Source of the DNA: Dipetalonema caudispina
Lineage: Eukaryota; Nematoda; Chromadorea; Rhabditida; Onchocercidae
Direction: 5' to 3'
Length of the DNA stretch: 59,418 bases
NCBI GenBank assembly: GCA_013365325.1
Contig: JABVXV010000361.1
Location: 1-59,418, forward strand
Made by a program: the position numbers and the translations under genes. Shown in pieces: positions 13,703 to 25,616 of this stretch; position 1 is the stretch's first letter; every line of letters begins with the position of its first letter. The notes beneath the pieces were generated by a model. It was not told the DNA's origin, ran no database searches, and saw only the letters and a program-made list of their open reading frames with translations.

Positions 13703-14527
13703 ATTCACCTTTTTCTTAAATCACCTAATTAAATCTAATAAACTCATATAATACTAATTAGCAACTTGTCATTTTAATTGATTTTTTTGTTTTTTGTCCA
13801 TTAGTCGATCAAATTTGATCGAAAGATTAAAATTTCTCTTTTACATATAAAAATCAACTTGCATTGAAATAGCAAAAATATGTTTTTCCCCCAACTTAAT
13901 AATTCGCTGATTGTTTAACTGATACTTATTTGATGTACAATTTTATACTAATCACTTCCATACTACTTTTTTTACTCTCATAATTAGTCCATGTAAATCA
14001 CTACAAGCGTACGAACTTTTTGAAGTCTTGAAAGAAAAAGGCGATAAGATTTCCATAATCACATTAATGAGTTTGAGTTTTAATTTTCAAATGAATGAAT
14101 TTTTCATTTTTAATTTTCACTACTAAATGAATCATAATGTACATCAAAAATAAAATAATTCATTTCATTTCTTCATTAGAAAGTTAAAAGTTTGTTATCA
14201 TTTTCAATTTTTCCTACTTTTTTTTGGGAAATAAAGAATTTCCCACGTTTAATGTTATGGTTTTTATAATCTTTTGCATATTCCTTCCAATTGAAATAAT
14301 AAATTACAATTTCGAAAGTTTTAAACAACTCAATCCTCCATTACAATTTTCTTCACTGCTTTTATCTTCCTGATGTATGATAAACATTGGATGTTATAAA
14401 AATATAAAAAGTAAAATTTATCCAAGCATATCGAAGCTAAAATTAAACTCCCTAAAAATAAAAATTTAAAGCAGTTTAAGAATTTTATGTTCAAATAATC
14501 AGGAAGATCTTAATTGGACGAACCGAA

Positions 14528-14770
14528 ATTCTACAATTAGCAAACATCAAGTGTAAAAATGCAATTTCCTCTGATAACTGATATAACTTCTCGGAAAACA
14601 AAAACTTTTAATGTAATTTAAAAATGTTAAAAAAGTATAGCTAAATTAAATGAATTCAAAATTCTATAACGGATAAACATGAAATATTAAAAATGTGAAT
14701 TCCTCTGATAATTAAAATAATTTTCAGAAAAAATGTTTTGATACGGTTTAAAAATGCTAAAGAAATATTA
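14528..14770. repeat. Diverged ~120-bp tandem duplication
   Basis: Copy 1 is about 14528-14642 and copy 2 about 14657-14770. Both carry AAATTCTA, then AAACAT, then AAAAATGnnAATTCCTCTGATAA, then a TTTAAAAATG(T/C)TAAA block ending in TAGC or TTAGC. Confidence 0.7.
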
Positions 14771-16316
14771 GCAAATGTCACTAATGATAGTAGCATCTTT
14801 GCAAGCGGGAAGAAAAAAAGAGACATAAATTTGAAATCGCAATGAATCAAAAGATGCTTTTTCCTTTTTTTTTTTCTTTCTTGGTGGCTTTTCCGGCAAT
14901 AAGCAATACGTCAGCACACATACATTTCAATTGCTTTCCCCCGTCATTTGGGGTAATGTTCAAATTTTGTTAGGCAAACAAAACGAGGATATTCGAAAGA
15001 TCGAATATGTATATGCAAATATTTGAGCAAGAAATATCATTTTCAAATTACGAAATTTGTTCCTTTTTTTGCATTCTTTAATAATCAAATTAAAAATTTT
15101 CATTAAGATTTGATTATAAATTAATTAAATACGGGAAAAAATTAACAGTTTTCAAAGTATTTTTAATTTTCTTCTTTAATTGGTTTTGGTAAGAAATTAG
15201 CTTCAGTAATAAAAGAGAATTTCTTTTGGTTCCACCAACTGGATAACTGTAAGTTCGATTTCGATTATAATTGCTAAATTTTAAAATGAAAATAAAATAG
15301 CGTTTTCCTAACAAATGTTTTTCTCTCTCCCTTTGTTTATTTTATTTCAGTTTTAGATGATTTTGAAAATTCCATTAATTTTCATGCTACCATTTAAAAT
15401 TTCCAAATATGGCTTAATTTTTTTTCAGTAACCGTTTGTTATAATAACACAGCAGCTTTCGATAATTCAAGGCCAATGAATTCGATATGCTGACAATTAA
15501 ATCGGATAATGACATCGTTTATGATTAGTGGCAAGTTATCTGATCTGAAATCATATTATTTGTAGCTATCAGCAATCAACAATTTATTTCATATGCGATT
15601 CGTTGAATCGATTTTTCTGACTTTCTGATGTTTACTTTTTCAGCCAGAATCGTTCATTCAATACGCTTACAGGCGAGAAAATATTTACCCCAATCTTACC
15701 TGCAAATTGTGTCAATCAAATTGCAAATTTTTACGTTTACATAAGTTAATTAAAATAAAATTTCCTTCTACTTCAAATTTTCTACACTTTCCGAAAAAAA
15801 TTCCATTAAATTTCTAAACTTTTGAATTTGATGAAATTGAAAATTTATAATACACTTATGTTAGCGTTAACTGGATTTGTCTAATTAATTAATCAATTGG
15901 CTTAAAATTAAGCAGACTATTTACCTTTTAGGCCTATATTACCGTTGTTGCCTTAATCGAATAAATTTCCGTATTTTCTAATTAAGCATTTATACTTAAC
16001 TATCTCATGCGAAAGAATCATTAATTAACAATACAACCAAACTTTGTCGGCTTCCCATAAATTACCACAAAAATTCCAACAATTTCTCTTAAAATATAAG
16101 CAAACTTTCACAAGCAAGCAATAATTAAGGAGAGAAAAAAGCGTAACATTTTAAGATAAAATTCAAAACAGTAACTTTTTAACTTCGATTAGTTAGTTAT
16201 TCTTCACCTATCGGCAAATAGCAATGTTTCGCAAATGATATATTATGGTCAAATAGAAATTTTCTTTTATTAAAAAAACTAATAGTGCTATAAAACCAAA
16301 CTTTAGGTATTTATAC

Positions 16317-16372
16317 GCACACAGACACACACAGACAGACACACACACGCACACACACACACACACACACAC
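16317..16372. repeat. (AC)n microsatellite
   Basis: An AC dinucleotide run with CAGAC interruptions in its first half. The last ~25 bases are nearly pure. Confidence 0.9.
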
Positions 16373-17944
16373 GTGGACATTTAGTTTTGTAATGGAAGTT
16401 GAACAAAAAGTAGTAATTTAAATTAGAATATAACTTTTCGTAAAGTTATTAAAATAAGAGAAAAAAAACTGAAATTGGCATTTTCATAAAAAAACAAAAT
16501 AACAAAAAAATTGTAGAAAAAAAGCCATGCAATATTTTCCGATGAATAGTATTGTTGCTAAAATTATTCAATTGTTCGCTAACTTTTTGCAAATTGTTAC
16601 TAATAATTATTCATCGTTTTGCTTTTGCATAAAATCATGGTTATAGTTTTTATTTAATTAAGATTATAATTATTACTTAAATGGAAAGCAACAAAAGTTC
16701 ACTAACACAGCTGAGAAAGTCGTTTCTTCGGAATAATTTCGAAAATTTCCATTACTTTAAGATGACAGGGCTGGGAAAAATTATTGTTTATTTGGTAATC
16801 AGGATAAGTTATAATTAAATAAAGAATTAATTTATTGCCTATTACGTAATTACAATGAATTGAAAAGCGATATATACTTAAATAATATGCCAAATTATTT
16901 ATTTTTACACGAATTAACTTGCATGAATTTCTAATCTATCATGAAGCGATTTTAGGATGACAGTTAAAGTTTACTTTCATTTGTCACAGATATATTTAAA
17001 TAGTTTTGCAATTATTTACTGATTCTCTTAATTAGATTATCGACTTGATAAATATTAACATAATGTTGGAAAGAATTCATTCGAGAGAGGAAATTTGTCG
17101 GATTAATGCAATTTGTCAAGACGAATAAAATCTCTATGAAATCCAGACATTTGAAAAGTATATCGCGTGATATACGTACGTTTATAAAGTGTTGATAGAT
17201 GTAGCATGTTTCAATAAAGTGAGTACTGATCAGGCATCCAATTTTTGTCCATATTAATTATTTTGAAAATTTGACTCTTTTTAATGCGATTTAAAAGAGT
17301 TTCAACAAATCAAAATTAAAAGAAAATTAAAAATTTGAAATAATATTTGACCGTTGAATGGCATACGTAAAACCTGTTGCAATAAATTATTTCAAATTAG
17401 TAGAAAACGATTAACAATAATTCGAGGAAATTACCTGTTTACTTGTTTATTTGCTTAATGGAAATGAAAGAACCATATCAGCGGAACTATAACCATTTGA
17501 ATACGATTGCTTATTTCAATTTCTTTTTTGTATTACATCATGTTATAAATCAATTTACTAACCTGAAATCGAAATTATCATTGTGATGAAGGATATTCCT
17601 TTTCTACCTGATACCTCAATGTTAGGGAATTAAACAAAACAATGAATAATGGATATTATAATTCAGGAAATAGACAGATTTGAATTTCGGATATAATTTA
17701 ATAGATGGAATTTAGAACACAGCAAAGCAGTGATTTTACAAAATAACTGGTGAAATAAACAGATGAAAGAGGACGAGGTATGGCAATGTTATTTGAATGA
17801 TATAGGTGACGCTGGATACGATTGATGGTAACAGATCTGTTTGGTTGTATTATGCCTGAATTACTGATGGCAATCTATATCTATCATATACCAATCAGAT
17901 CGTCATCATCGGCTGAATAAGCAACTGACTAAAGCCTTTTACAT

Positions 17945-17990
17945 GCACACACACACACACACACACATACACACACATACACACACACAC
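17945..17990. repeat. (AC)n microsatellite
   Basis: An AC dinucleotide run broken by three ATAC units. Confidence 0.9.
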
Positions 17991-19231
17991 GTATACTGTG
18001 AAATCAATGTTTGCCTGCTTTTTATTTGCTTTGTATTTTAAGACTGATCTTTTCATGGAATGAATTTTCAAATTCCAATTTAAAAAAGCATCACTTGAGT
18101 ATGAATTTCAGTAAGAAAAAGTAATCGAAAAGGAAAAAATGAAGGATGTCATGAAGAAAATTCATTAAGAATTATAATCGATCAATGATATACGGTTAAT
18201 CTTTCATGTTAAATCTAATATGATATGGTTTAAATCAATGTCTTCATCGCTTCATCGTTATCTGAACCTATTGCTCATTGCTATTATGAAATGAAAATTT
18301 GGCTTACTTTGAGCTTAGAATTTTTGGGAATATTATTCAGAAATAGGAATAGGAATTTTAGAAAATCATTTTTCAGAAAAAGATAAGCTGTAAAAGTTGA
18401 GGAACGTAATAAAAGAAAATATTCGATTTATTCCTCACTTTTTTCCTTTTTTTTTTTTTTTAAATTATTTTTTTCAGAATTAGAACAATCAAAAATAGAG
18501 AAGAAATAATTGAAATGATAACTAGTTTTTCATCTGTTTTATTTTTCACTCATACATTTTCATTTTAATCACTCGTTGATCCTAAAGAATAGATCGTTAT
18601 TGAATAGAAAAAGAGCAAACGTTGTTTTATTCTGTCACATTCAAAATTTTTAAATCTAAGTTTGTCCCGTATTTCAGACTCAGGCTATTTAGGATTTCAA
18701 GTTGCTTGATACATTAGACTCTTTCCTAAGTAAGCCAAGTCTAACTAGATTTTGAAAATTTTACAGATGAAATAACTGCTTATTACACAATACATTATAT
18801 CTACTCATACTTAGGATTTAAATTATAATTCTCTCATTTAAAAATTCCATTTCTAAGATCCAAAATTTTTGTTTCTACCAAAGATAAGCTATAAATACCT
18901 TCGGAGATTTTTCAACAGCAAATATTTTTGGAAACATTAATATCTTAGGTTGCAGAGCAAAAAATAGTACATTAGATGGAGAGGGTGTGATAGATTGACA
19001 AAGTTAACGGAAACAGCTTAATATTCTGCGTGTTAGATATTGGGAGAGTTGGCAAGAACAAGACATGCATTACAATTGTAGCAGTGTGATTGAGAAAGGC
19101 GAAAAGACTATACAAATGAGAAGAGACGATTGGGATTGATAAGATTCGCGAAAGATAACGTTGCGAGAGGTTTGATTTACTATTACGTCAAGATTTCGGT
19201 ATTCCATTATCAAATTTGTTATTTGCTGCAG

Positions 19232-22200
19232 ATGCATCATGCAGGTCATTTGGAATCATTGCAACAATCATCAGAATGGAAGAGAAAACCACATGAAGGT
19301 GGGGAATGGGAAGGTGAAGATTTTGGACCGGTTACCTGGCAAGAATTATCCAATATGCGTCGCAATTCAGTTATCTTATTTAACAGTGAACTTTATCCGA
19401 CTAAAATATCCGAATGGTCATTACGAGCAGAACCAGGACGAGATAATAAGTATTACATCTGTGTATTATGCAGAAGGCTTCAGGTCATTTTTTGATTTTG
19501 ACTTAAATCTTCTTATATGTAATACAAATATTTAAGTATAACTATTATTGGAAGAGTTATATGAATTGTTGTGTCATTTCTTGTAGTTTATCTCATGTAA
19601 TCTGTTAATCAGTGTTACATCTTTTATCATACTGATAGCTTGAAATTAGCTGCCCGTTAAATATTCGAAATTTCGTGTAAATTGCCAAATCATACAATGG
19701 TATGTAATACATTTGTAGTAGCATATTTATGCCACAAATGCGTTCATTGTTTGTTTTTTAATTTGAGATTGGTATTTCCAAGTATTGCTTATCATAAGAG
19801 CACTTATTTCTAAAGTATGTGTAATACTTAATTCAAATGGTATTTCTCATCATTAGTGACATTTGGTTTGATTATTACTGTAAACAAATTTATCTCATTC
19901 ATTTCTTGGTTTACAGAAATTTAATTAGATTACCGCAACATGTGCTTACAGGATCGCGGTAAGCGCTTGGTACCACCGGTAAAATTTGGTCCACCAGCTC
20001 GTATTTTGGTACGTAATGGACGTTTTCTGACTCATCCGGATTATCCTCGTACACCACACATTTGCGGATTCGGTGATAATCCAATGTCTGATCGTGCAGT
20101 TGTTCTTGCACGACGTGCAATGATTCGTGCACGAACAGAAATTAGCGAAGATGGTATGACACCACGGGAAAAAATCGATCAAGTTTTAATCAGTTTTAGG
20201 GAGGATGGAAAGTACTCAAATTTAAGGTATCATTTGGAACAATTATCAAATCTCTTAACTTTTTTAGTAATATTTGAGGGAGTTGTCAAATTATTTTAAT
20301 ATGAATAGAAAAGTTAAGAGAGTTTAGATGCTTATAGCCTTGTAAGTAAATATTTTTCATGTTTTCTTTAATTTCTTGATATTATGACAATTTTTTGCAG
20401 TGTAATTATGATAAATGTAAGAATAAGAAATATATATATATGAAAAACTGACATTGAAAGCTGTCAAAAATTTTGAAAATGAAGACCCATTCGACATATG
20501 ATCAAGGATCGCAAATTATGTAAAGATGATATTTGCTATGGTTTATTTAGACCAAGAATTATCAACATGTGACATGAATTTCTATGTGATAAAATCCTTG
20601 TAGTGCTGAAGAAATAGAACAAATGGAAGATATGGTATTGGGACGTATACATGGACGTATGTGGTCAGAATCGAGCTCTATACGTTCACTGTATATTAAT
20701 CGCCGTAAACTAATGACTGCTAATCACAACGATAAACCGCGTAAAATTTACGAATGTCCAATGATGGGTTGTGACTTTTTGACATTTGCATCTGGTATGA
20801 TCGATATTCACATAAGCGAAAAACATCGTGTTGTGAATGATTCCAGTACTGTTAATTCAACAGCTTTTGAGGTAAAGGACTTAACTTGTGGTGTTACTTG
20901 CTTGAAATAGTGAAAGCGAATTTTTATTTATACATTACTATGTTGAAAAGATGCCAGCTTTTTCCAAATTTGAAGTATTAAGCAAACATAAATCAGCTAT
21001 TACCTACTGGTTGGATTGCATACGCAAGTTAGTGAAGACGACATGATGCCAGATGAGAGAATCAACCAGGAGAAGAATAAGAAATATTCAAATTCATTAT
21101 TCAAAACTTTTAGGTACTTTTTAAAGCGAACAACAGCCCGACTGAGTAGTATTTGAGAAAATTGCTTTCAATATATAATTGCATGAATAAGCATTTTCCT
21201 GTTTTTTTCTCTTTTGCTAGCAATACCTTTATTCGTGTTGTTCAACTTAAAGTTTGATATGATTGGTTAAAAGCGACACTCATTTGAATGTAATCTAACT
21301 TCCAGTTAATGTTGGAATTTTCTCTTTCTACTCTTATGTGTCAGTTGTTTCACCATTTTGAAGATTTTAAGACAGAATACTTGGTTTCCACAGAAAGAAA
21401 CGACGAAGTGGGCGTGTCGAATATATCGGGCGAAATTCCGACACAAAATGCTTCGGTTTACCCAACTGCACAGGTAAATACTTACCGAGAATTGCTGTAA
21501 AATGGGAGCTCAAAGAAGACAAAAAGGTCAATGCAAAAAATAGGTCATTTATATTCAATGAAAATGGACTTTTGTTAAATCAATTTAGAAATGTTCTCGC
21601 TAGTAAATTTTTTTGAAAACCATATATTGATGGCTTTTACATTACCCGTTGCAAGTAACCATCAGTTTCCTGTCACCTGATTTATATTACGTGTAGTCTT
21701 ATGTTTTGAAAATTTGCAGTTTCCAGGTTATTGTCTGTTCCCCTATTGATTTTGATTAACTACTTTTCTCCACGTAAAAGTAGTATTTTCAGATAGATCT
21801 GGAGCCGAATCCAGTTTGCGACCCTGAAGGAGATTACGGCCCGGTTATATACGAAGCTCTTTCTTGCCAACGGCGTAAATCCATCATCTTATTCGAAAGT
21901 AGACGTTTCCCAAATAAAATTTCTGAATGGGCCTTGAAGATGCCAACAAATGTTACAACAATGTATTACACTTGCGTACTATGTAGGAAACTTAAAGATA
22001 AAGGTAAACGACAAGATCCACGTGTTCAGTATCCTCCTCCAGCTCGAATTGTAGTACGTAATGGACGTTTCATGGTACATCCAGATTATCCGAAAACACC
22101 ACATATTTGCGACTTTGCGAATAATCCGTTATCAGATCGGCAGTCTGTTTTATCCAGGCGGTAAGAATAAGAGCACTTTTTTTTTAAAGAAACGTACTTT

Positions 22201-24558
22201 ATTAAATTAAATAATATTCAAATATTGTCCAATATTTATGTTAATTTTGGAATTAAATACTGACTTGCTTCCAAAAAGTTATTTGGAACTTGCTGGTTCG
22301 TTAGCAATGCATATCGTAATTTCACCACTTTAAATTTTGTATTGGGATCTACAGAGTACTGGCTAAAAAACCCGTGAATGGATCGATGTCTAGTGTCCCA
22401 ATTCAGAAAACTTTTAATTATACCACTAATCAAGATAAAAACTACCGATATGTTACAATCGCCCCATCGGAACGTTCTTCTTCAAACATTTATGTAGTCG
22501 AGGAACCAGGAACTTGGCCCCAGGATCCAGTAAGTTGAGACATCTGTCCTATTTCAAAAAATATTTCATTTTTTGATTTTATTATTCTTGTATTTATTCC
22601 TGCAGTATATTGGTAATTACCAGAGGGAATGTTCGATTATAATGAATTTGTTAATAAATAAAGCCACTTAGAGGAGATAACAGTTATGTAATTTCGAAGC
22701 ACGAAATACATACGTTCCAAGGCATCTAAACTATTTAGATAAGTCATTGCTGTTTGTTGGTTTAATAAAAATAGGCCTTTTCGCTTCATTTTTAATCCAA
22801 CCGATGATAATGAAATTGAACATTAGCATTATTTTTAGGAAATATCATTATCCGATGATAGCGATAGCGAATATGAAGCTCTTTTAAGGCTTGATGGTGA
22901 TCAAAATATCAATGAGGTTGTTTCTGCCGCTGTTGCTGCTGGTTCTGATATGCCAAATACTTCTGAAGATGATTTTACGGTATATATTTCTATCGGTATT
23001 TTAGAAGTTATTAATCTTACTATTCAATATTATACGATCAAGCTGTTAACGTGAAGTTTTCAAAATGGATGTTGAAATATAGAAACACTACTCGAAATTT
23101 TAACAGAAACGTTATGGAGAGATCGTTGGAATATAAAAATGCTAACCTAATCATGTCGTAAAGTTATTGAACTCAGCGTAGAATATGGCGATGTTAAAGA
23201 GATTTCAACGAAGAAGTCTTAAAGAACATGAAAGTGTTTTGAAAAAATTCCTGTTGTGAAATGTATAAGGTAAACATTGAGAAGGAGAAACATTCAAATA
23301 AAGATATTGTTCATTAAATTGTTGTTTCAGACGAAACGGGAAAAACTCTCTCAGATGTATAGTTGCTCAATTGTGGGATGCAGTTTTACTGCATCAACAT
23401 TGGCTGATCTTGACGCTCATTTAGGGGAACATGAGTTACTTGATGAAGAACAGGTTATACAGTATGAAATTTTTGGACAAGTTAGTACTTCATTTTGGTT
23501 ACGCTAATAATTGAAAATGTAAAACTATATATTAGAGTAGAGAGGGAAGTAAATGCCATGGTTTCATGGTTTATCTCAGCAGTAAAAACCCAGCTCAAAT
23601 CACTTTCGTGATGTTTCATTTTACCATCTATTTCCAAATCATTAATTTCCGCTTTTCTCATGGTACAAAAGTAAATAAGCAGTAAAAAGGTAATCTCTGT
23701 ATGGCAATGAGATAGTGCAGTTCGGTGATAGTCAATCATACTTCAGGCAGAAAGTCCATATAGAAATAGTGAAGCTGTAGAAATCATTGACGAAGTAAGT
23801 CTTTCGGAACCGTTCAGGAAACGGCAGAAGGTGACAAATCCGGAAAGTCACCTCTTATTAGCAGCGAAAGATAACGAAATTGGATGTAAAGAGGTTTTTT
23901 TCTTTTTGACGAAGTATTTCAAGTTCGGGCTGGAATAAGTTGGATTCAGATCTTTTGCAGAACTGTGGACTATTTTTTTTCATTTATTATTCCTGTATAA
24001 TTTGAATTGTAATATATATAGAAATGCCTTAAAAAGGCTTTTCAAGTTTAATTTTTTTCCTCGAAATTTTAGGATTGTTTCGAGAAATCAGATTTGCCAA
24101 CAGATGTGCCGTCGGACGAAGGAGTCCAACGAAACCCAGAGGATTTACGAGCCTCTGTCCGAAGGCATTTACAGGTACATTCATTCATGACAAGCAGTTC
24201 CTTTGTATACATGGACATATAACAAATCTTTTAAATAGATTAAAAGCGGCACCTCATCTTTTGGTATACAGTCGTATATATGTGATTCTTTTGCAATAGT
24301 ATTATTTTTCTCATGATAGCAATTTCTTTCTAGTATTAAGTGAACCGGAATTTTTCGTAGGATATTGAACGCTCACTGGAAAATATTGGAATAATGCAAC
24401 TTTTGGAGGTCGATGGGTATTTGCTACGAATACAGCAACGATTATGCGATATTCAGTCATCTAACGTACGATATTTCCACGATGCTGGGGAATTGTTACA
24501 GAGCAGAGGTTCTTCACAGAATGTTAGTTCATTTTCCCGATCTAGCAGTCAGTTTTAG
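19232..24558 (+). CDS. Zinc-finger protein with duplicated FLYWCH-like + C2H2 module (~725 aa)
   Basis: Probably a nuclear DNA-binding regulator. Exons: 19232-19483, 19952-20226, 20604-20871, 21372-21473 (start uncertain), 21793-22160, 22355-22529, 22839-22979, 23331-23480, 23747-23893, 24073-24174, 24361-24558 (TAG). Module A has a CVLC pair (Cys77, Cys80), then ARILVRNGRF and HPDYPRTPHIC (His112, His120, Cys122), then a C2H2 finger (Cys227, Cys232, His245, His250). Module B repeats this order: Cys360, Cys363, His395, His403, Cys405, then a second finger (Cys539, Cys544, His557, His561). The Cys pair, ARI-VRNGRF strand and late His residues resemble FLYWCH domains, though the C-x2-C spacing is not typical. 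Acidic/Ser linkers follow, then a basic RKRQKV (601-606, possible nuclear signal) and a helical C-terminus (QLLEVDGYLLRIQQRL). ATG sits directly after AG at 19230-19231, so trans-splicing is likely. Exon 4 could instead be preceded by a 31-nt exon near 21000. Function is inferred; the module duplication is seen. Confidence 0.82.
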
Positions 24559-25616
24559 ACTTTCATGCTACTTTTCCTGGTAGACATCACTAGAATTAAA
24601 TTGCAAATTTATTAAAATTTGGTCTGCAAATGCAAGCACAGATACTAGGGAACTATTTATCTGCTGCTACCAAGTTCACCTGTTTTTTTCCATCTAACAG
24701 TACTTTATCTTTTTAGACAGAGAATCACAGTTAGTTTCGGCTGTTCAGGGAACTGGAGCGTTTTGAGTACGTCAGCAGATGACACAATGCGTTGTCTTTG
24801 TAATGTGTAAAAGTTCAAGTTTCGAATAATAAATTTTATTCAAAATCTTGCTGTCTTAGGTTCCTAACACCGCAAGTGCAATTCATATTATGGTTATCCA
24901 GAATTTAAAAAGGCTGGCATAAAAATTACTTCTCCAATTTGCTGTAGCTTATCCATCAAGTAAATACCATGGAATGATCCTTAAAAAAAACTGGAAATTC
25001 CTGACAGTAATTCTTCCTTTCTAGCTCACTATTCAATATGCTAATATTTAACAAAGATGAATGCTTCAAGAATATCTTAGGACAAAATTACAAAAACATT
25101 CGAGTTCGAGTATGATATTTTATCATTTACTGAAGCAGAAACAGATTTTTATGTACATGAATTCTGTAACCAAATATCCGGATATTGTTCTAGCAAAGGG
25201 AAAAGAGAAATAATTAGGCGCGAAATGTCCTCCGCACAAAATAACGCCTGCAACTGTGGAATGGAACATATTGATGTTAATAATTAATAATGTGTGGAGC
25301 ATATGCACGCGCATATGTAATTTGCTAAAAGATCAATAAACAATATGTCGAACAATAATTAAAGGACGGGAGCTAGGAGTCACGAACACACAAAATTTCT
25401 CACAAGAGACTAAAGTTTAAACAATAAAATTATCTAAAAAGACATAAGTCATGTGGGAAGTAACGAACCTCTCTCAAGTTTCCGCTTGATAAAAGGCGTA
25501 GTACCACTAATAAACAGGTAACGACACGACATAATAGTATGTTTGTACAAAATATATCAACATGGTTTAATTCACACAAATAACAGAATTGCAGAGCATT
25601 ATAATTGTAGGATAAC
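24559..25616. other. Convergent 3' intergenic region
   Basis: Lies between the 3' ends of the zinc-finger gene (+) and SMC1 (-). An AATAAA at 24828-24833 on the plus strand is a plausible poly(A) signal for the zinc-finger transcript. TTTAAT at 25566-25571 gives ATTAAA on the minus strand, ~46 bases past the SMC1 stop. I see no convincing gene in the remainder. Confidence 0.6.
24828..24833 (+). terminator. Putative poly(A) signal AATAAA (zinc-finger gene)
   Basis: A canonical AATAAA about 270 bases after the stop codon of the zinc-finger gene, on its strand. Assigned by position only. Confidence 0.4.

Larger units (their letters stand above)
3081..19231. other. Gene-poor stretch (~16 kb), no confident gene
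   Basis: Apart from the repeats and exon-like islands listed separately, I see no supported gene. The longest open frames here are AT-rich, low in coding character, and often open in several frames at once. Several GC-richer patches (3217-3330, 3665-3779, 9911-9988, 11093-11170) look exon-like, but no chain of exons could be built. 18960-19231 is purine-rich and more GC-balanced and may be promoter or 5' untranslated sequence of the downstream zinc-finger gene. Confidence 0.6.

Noticed and set aside
25123..25314. 63-codon minus-strand frame downstream of SMC1
   Set aside because: No ATG-proximal acceptor, no domain features, and mixed composition typical of 3' intergenic DNA.
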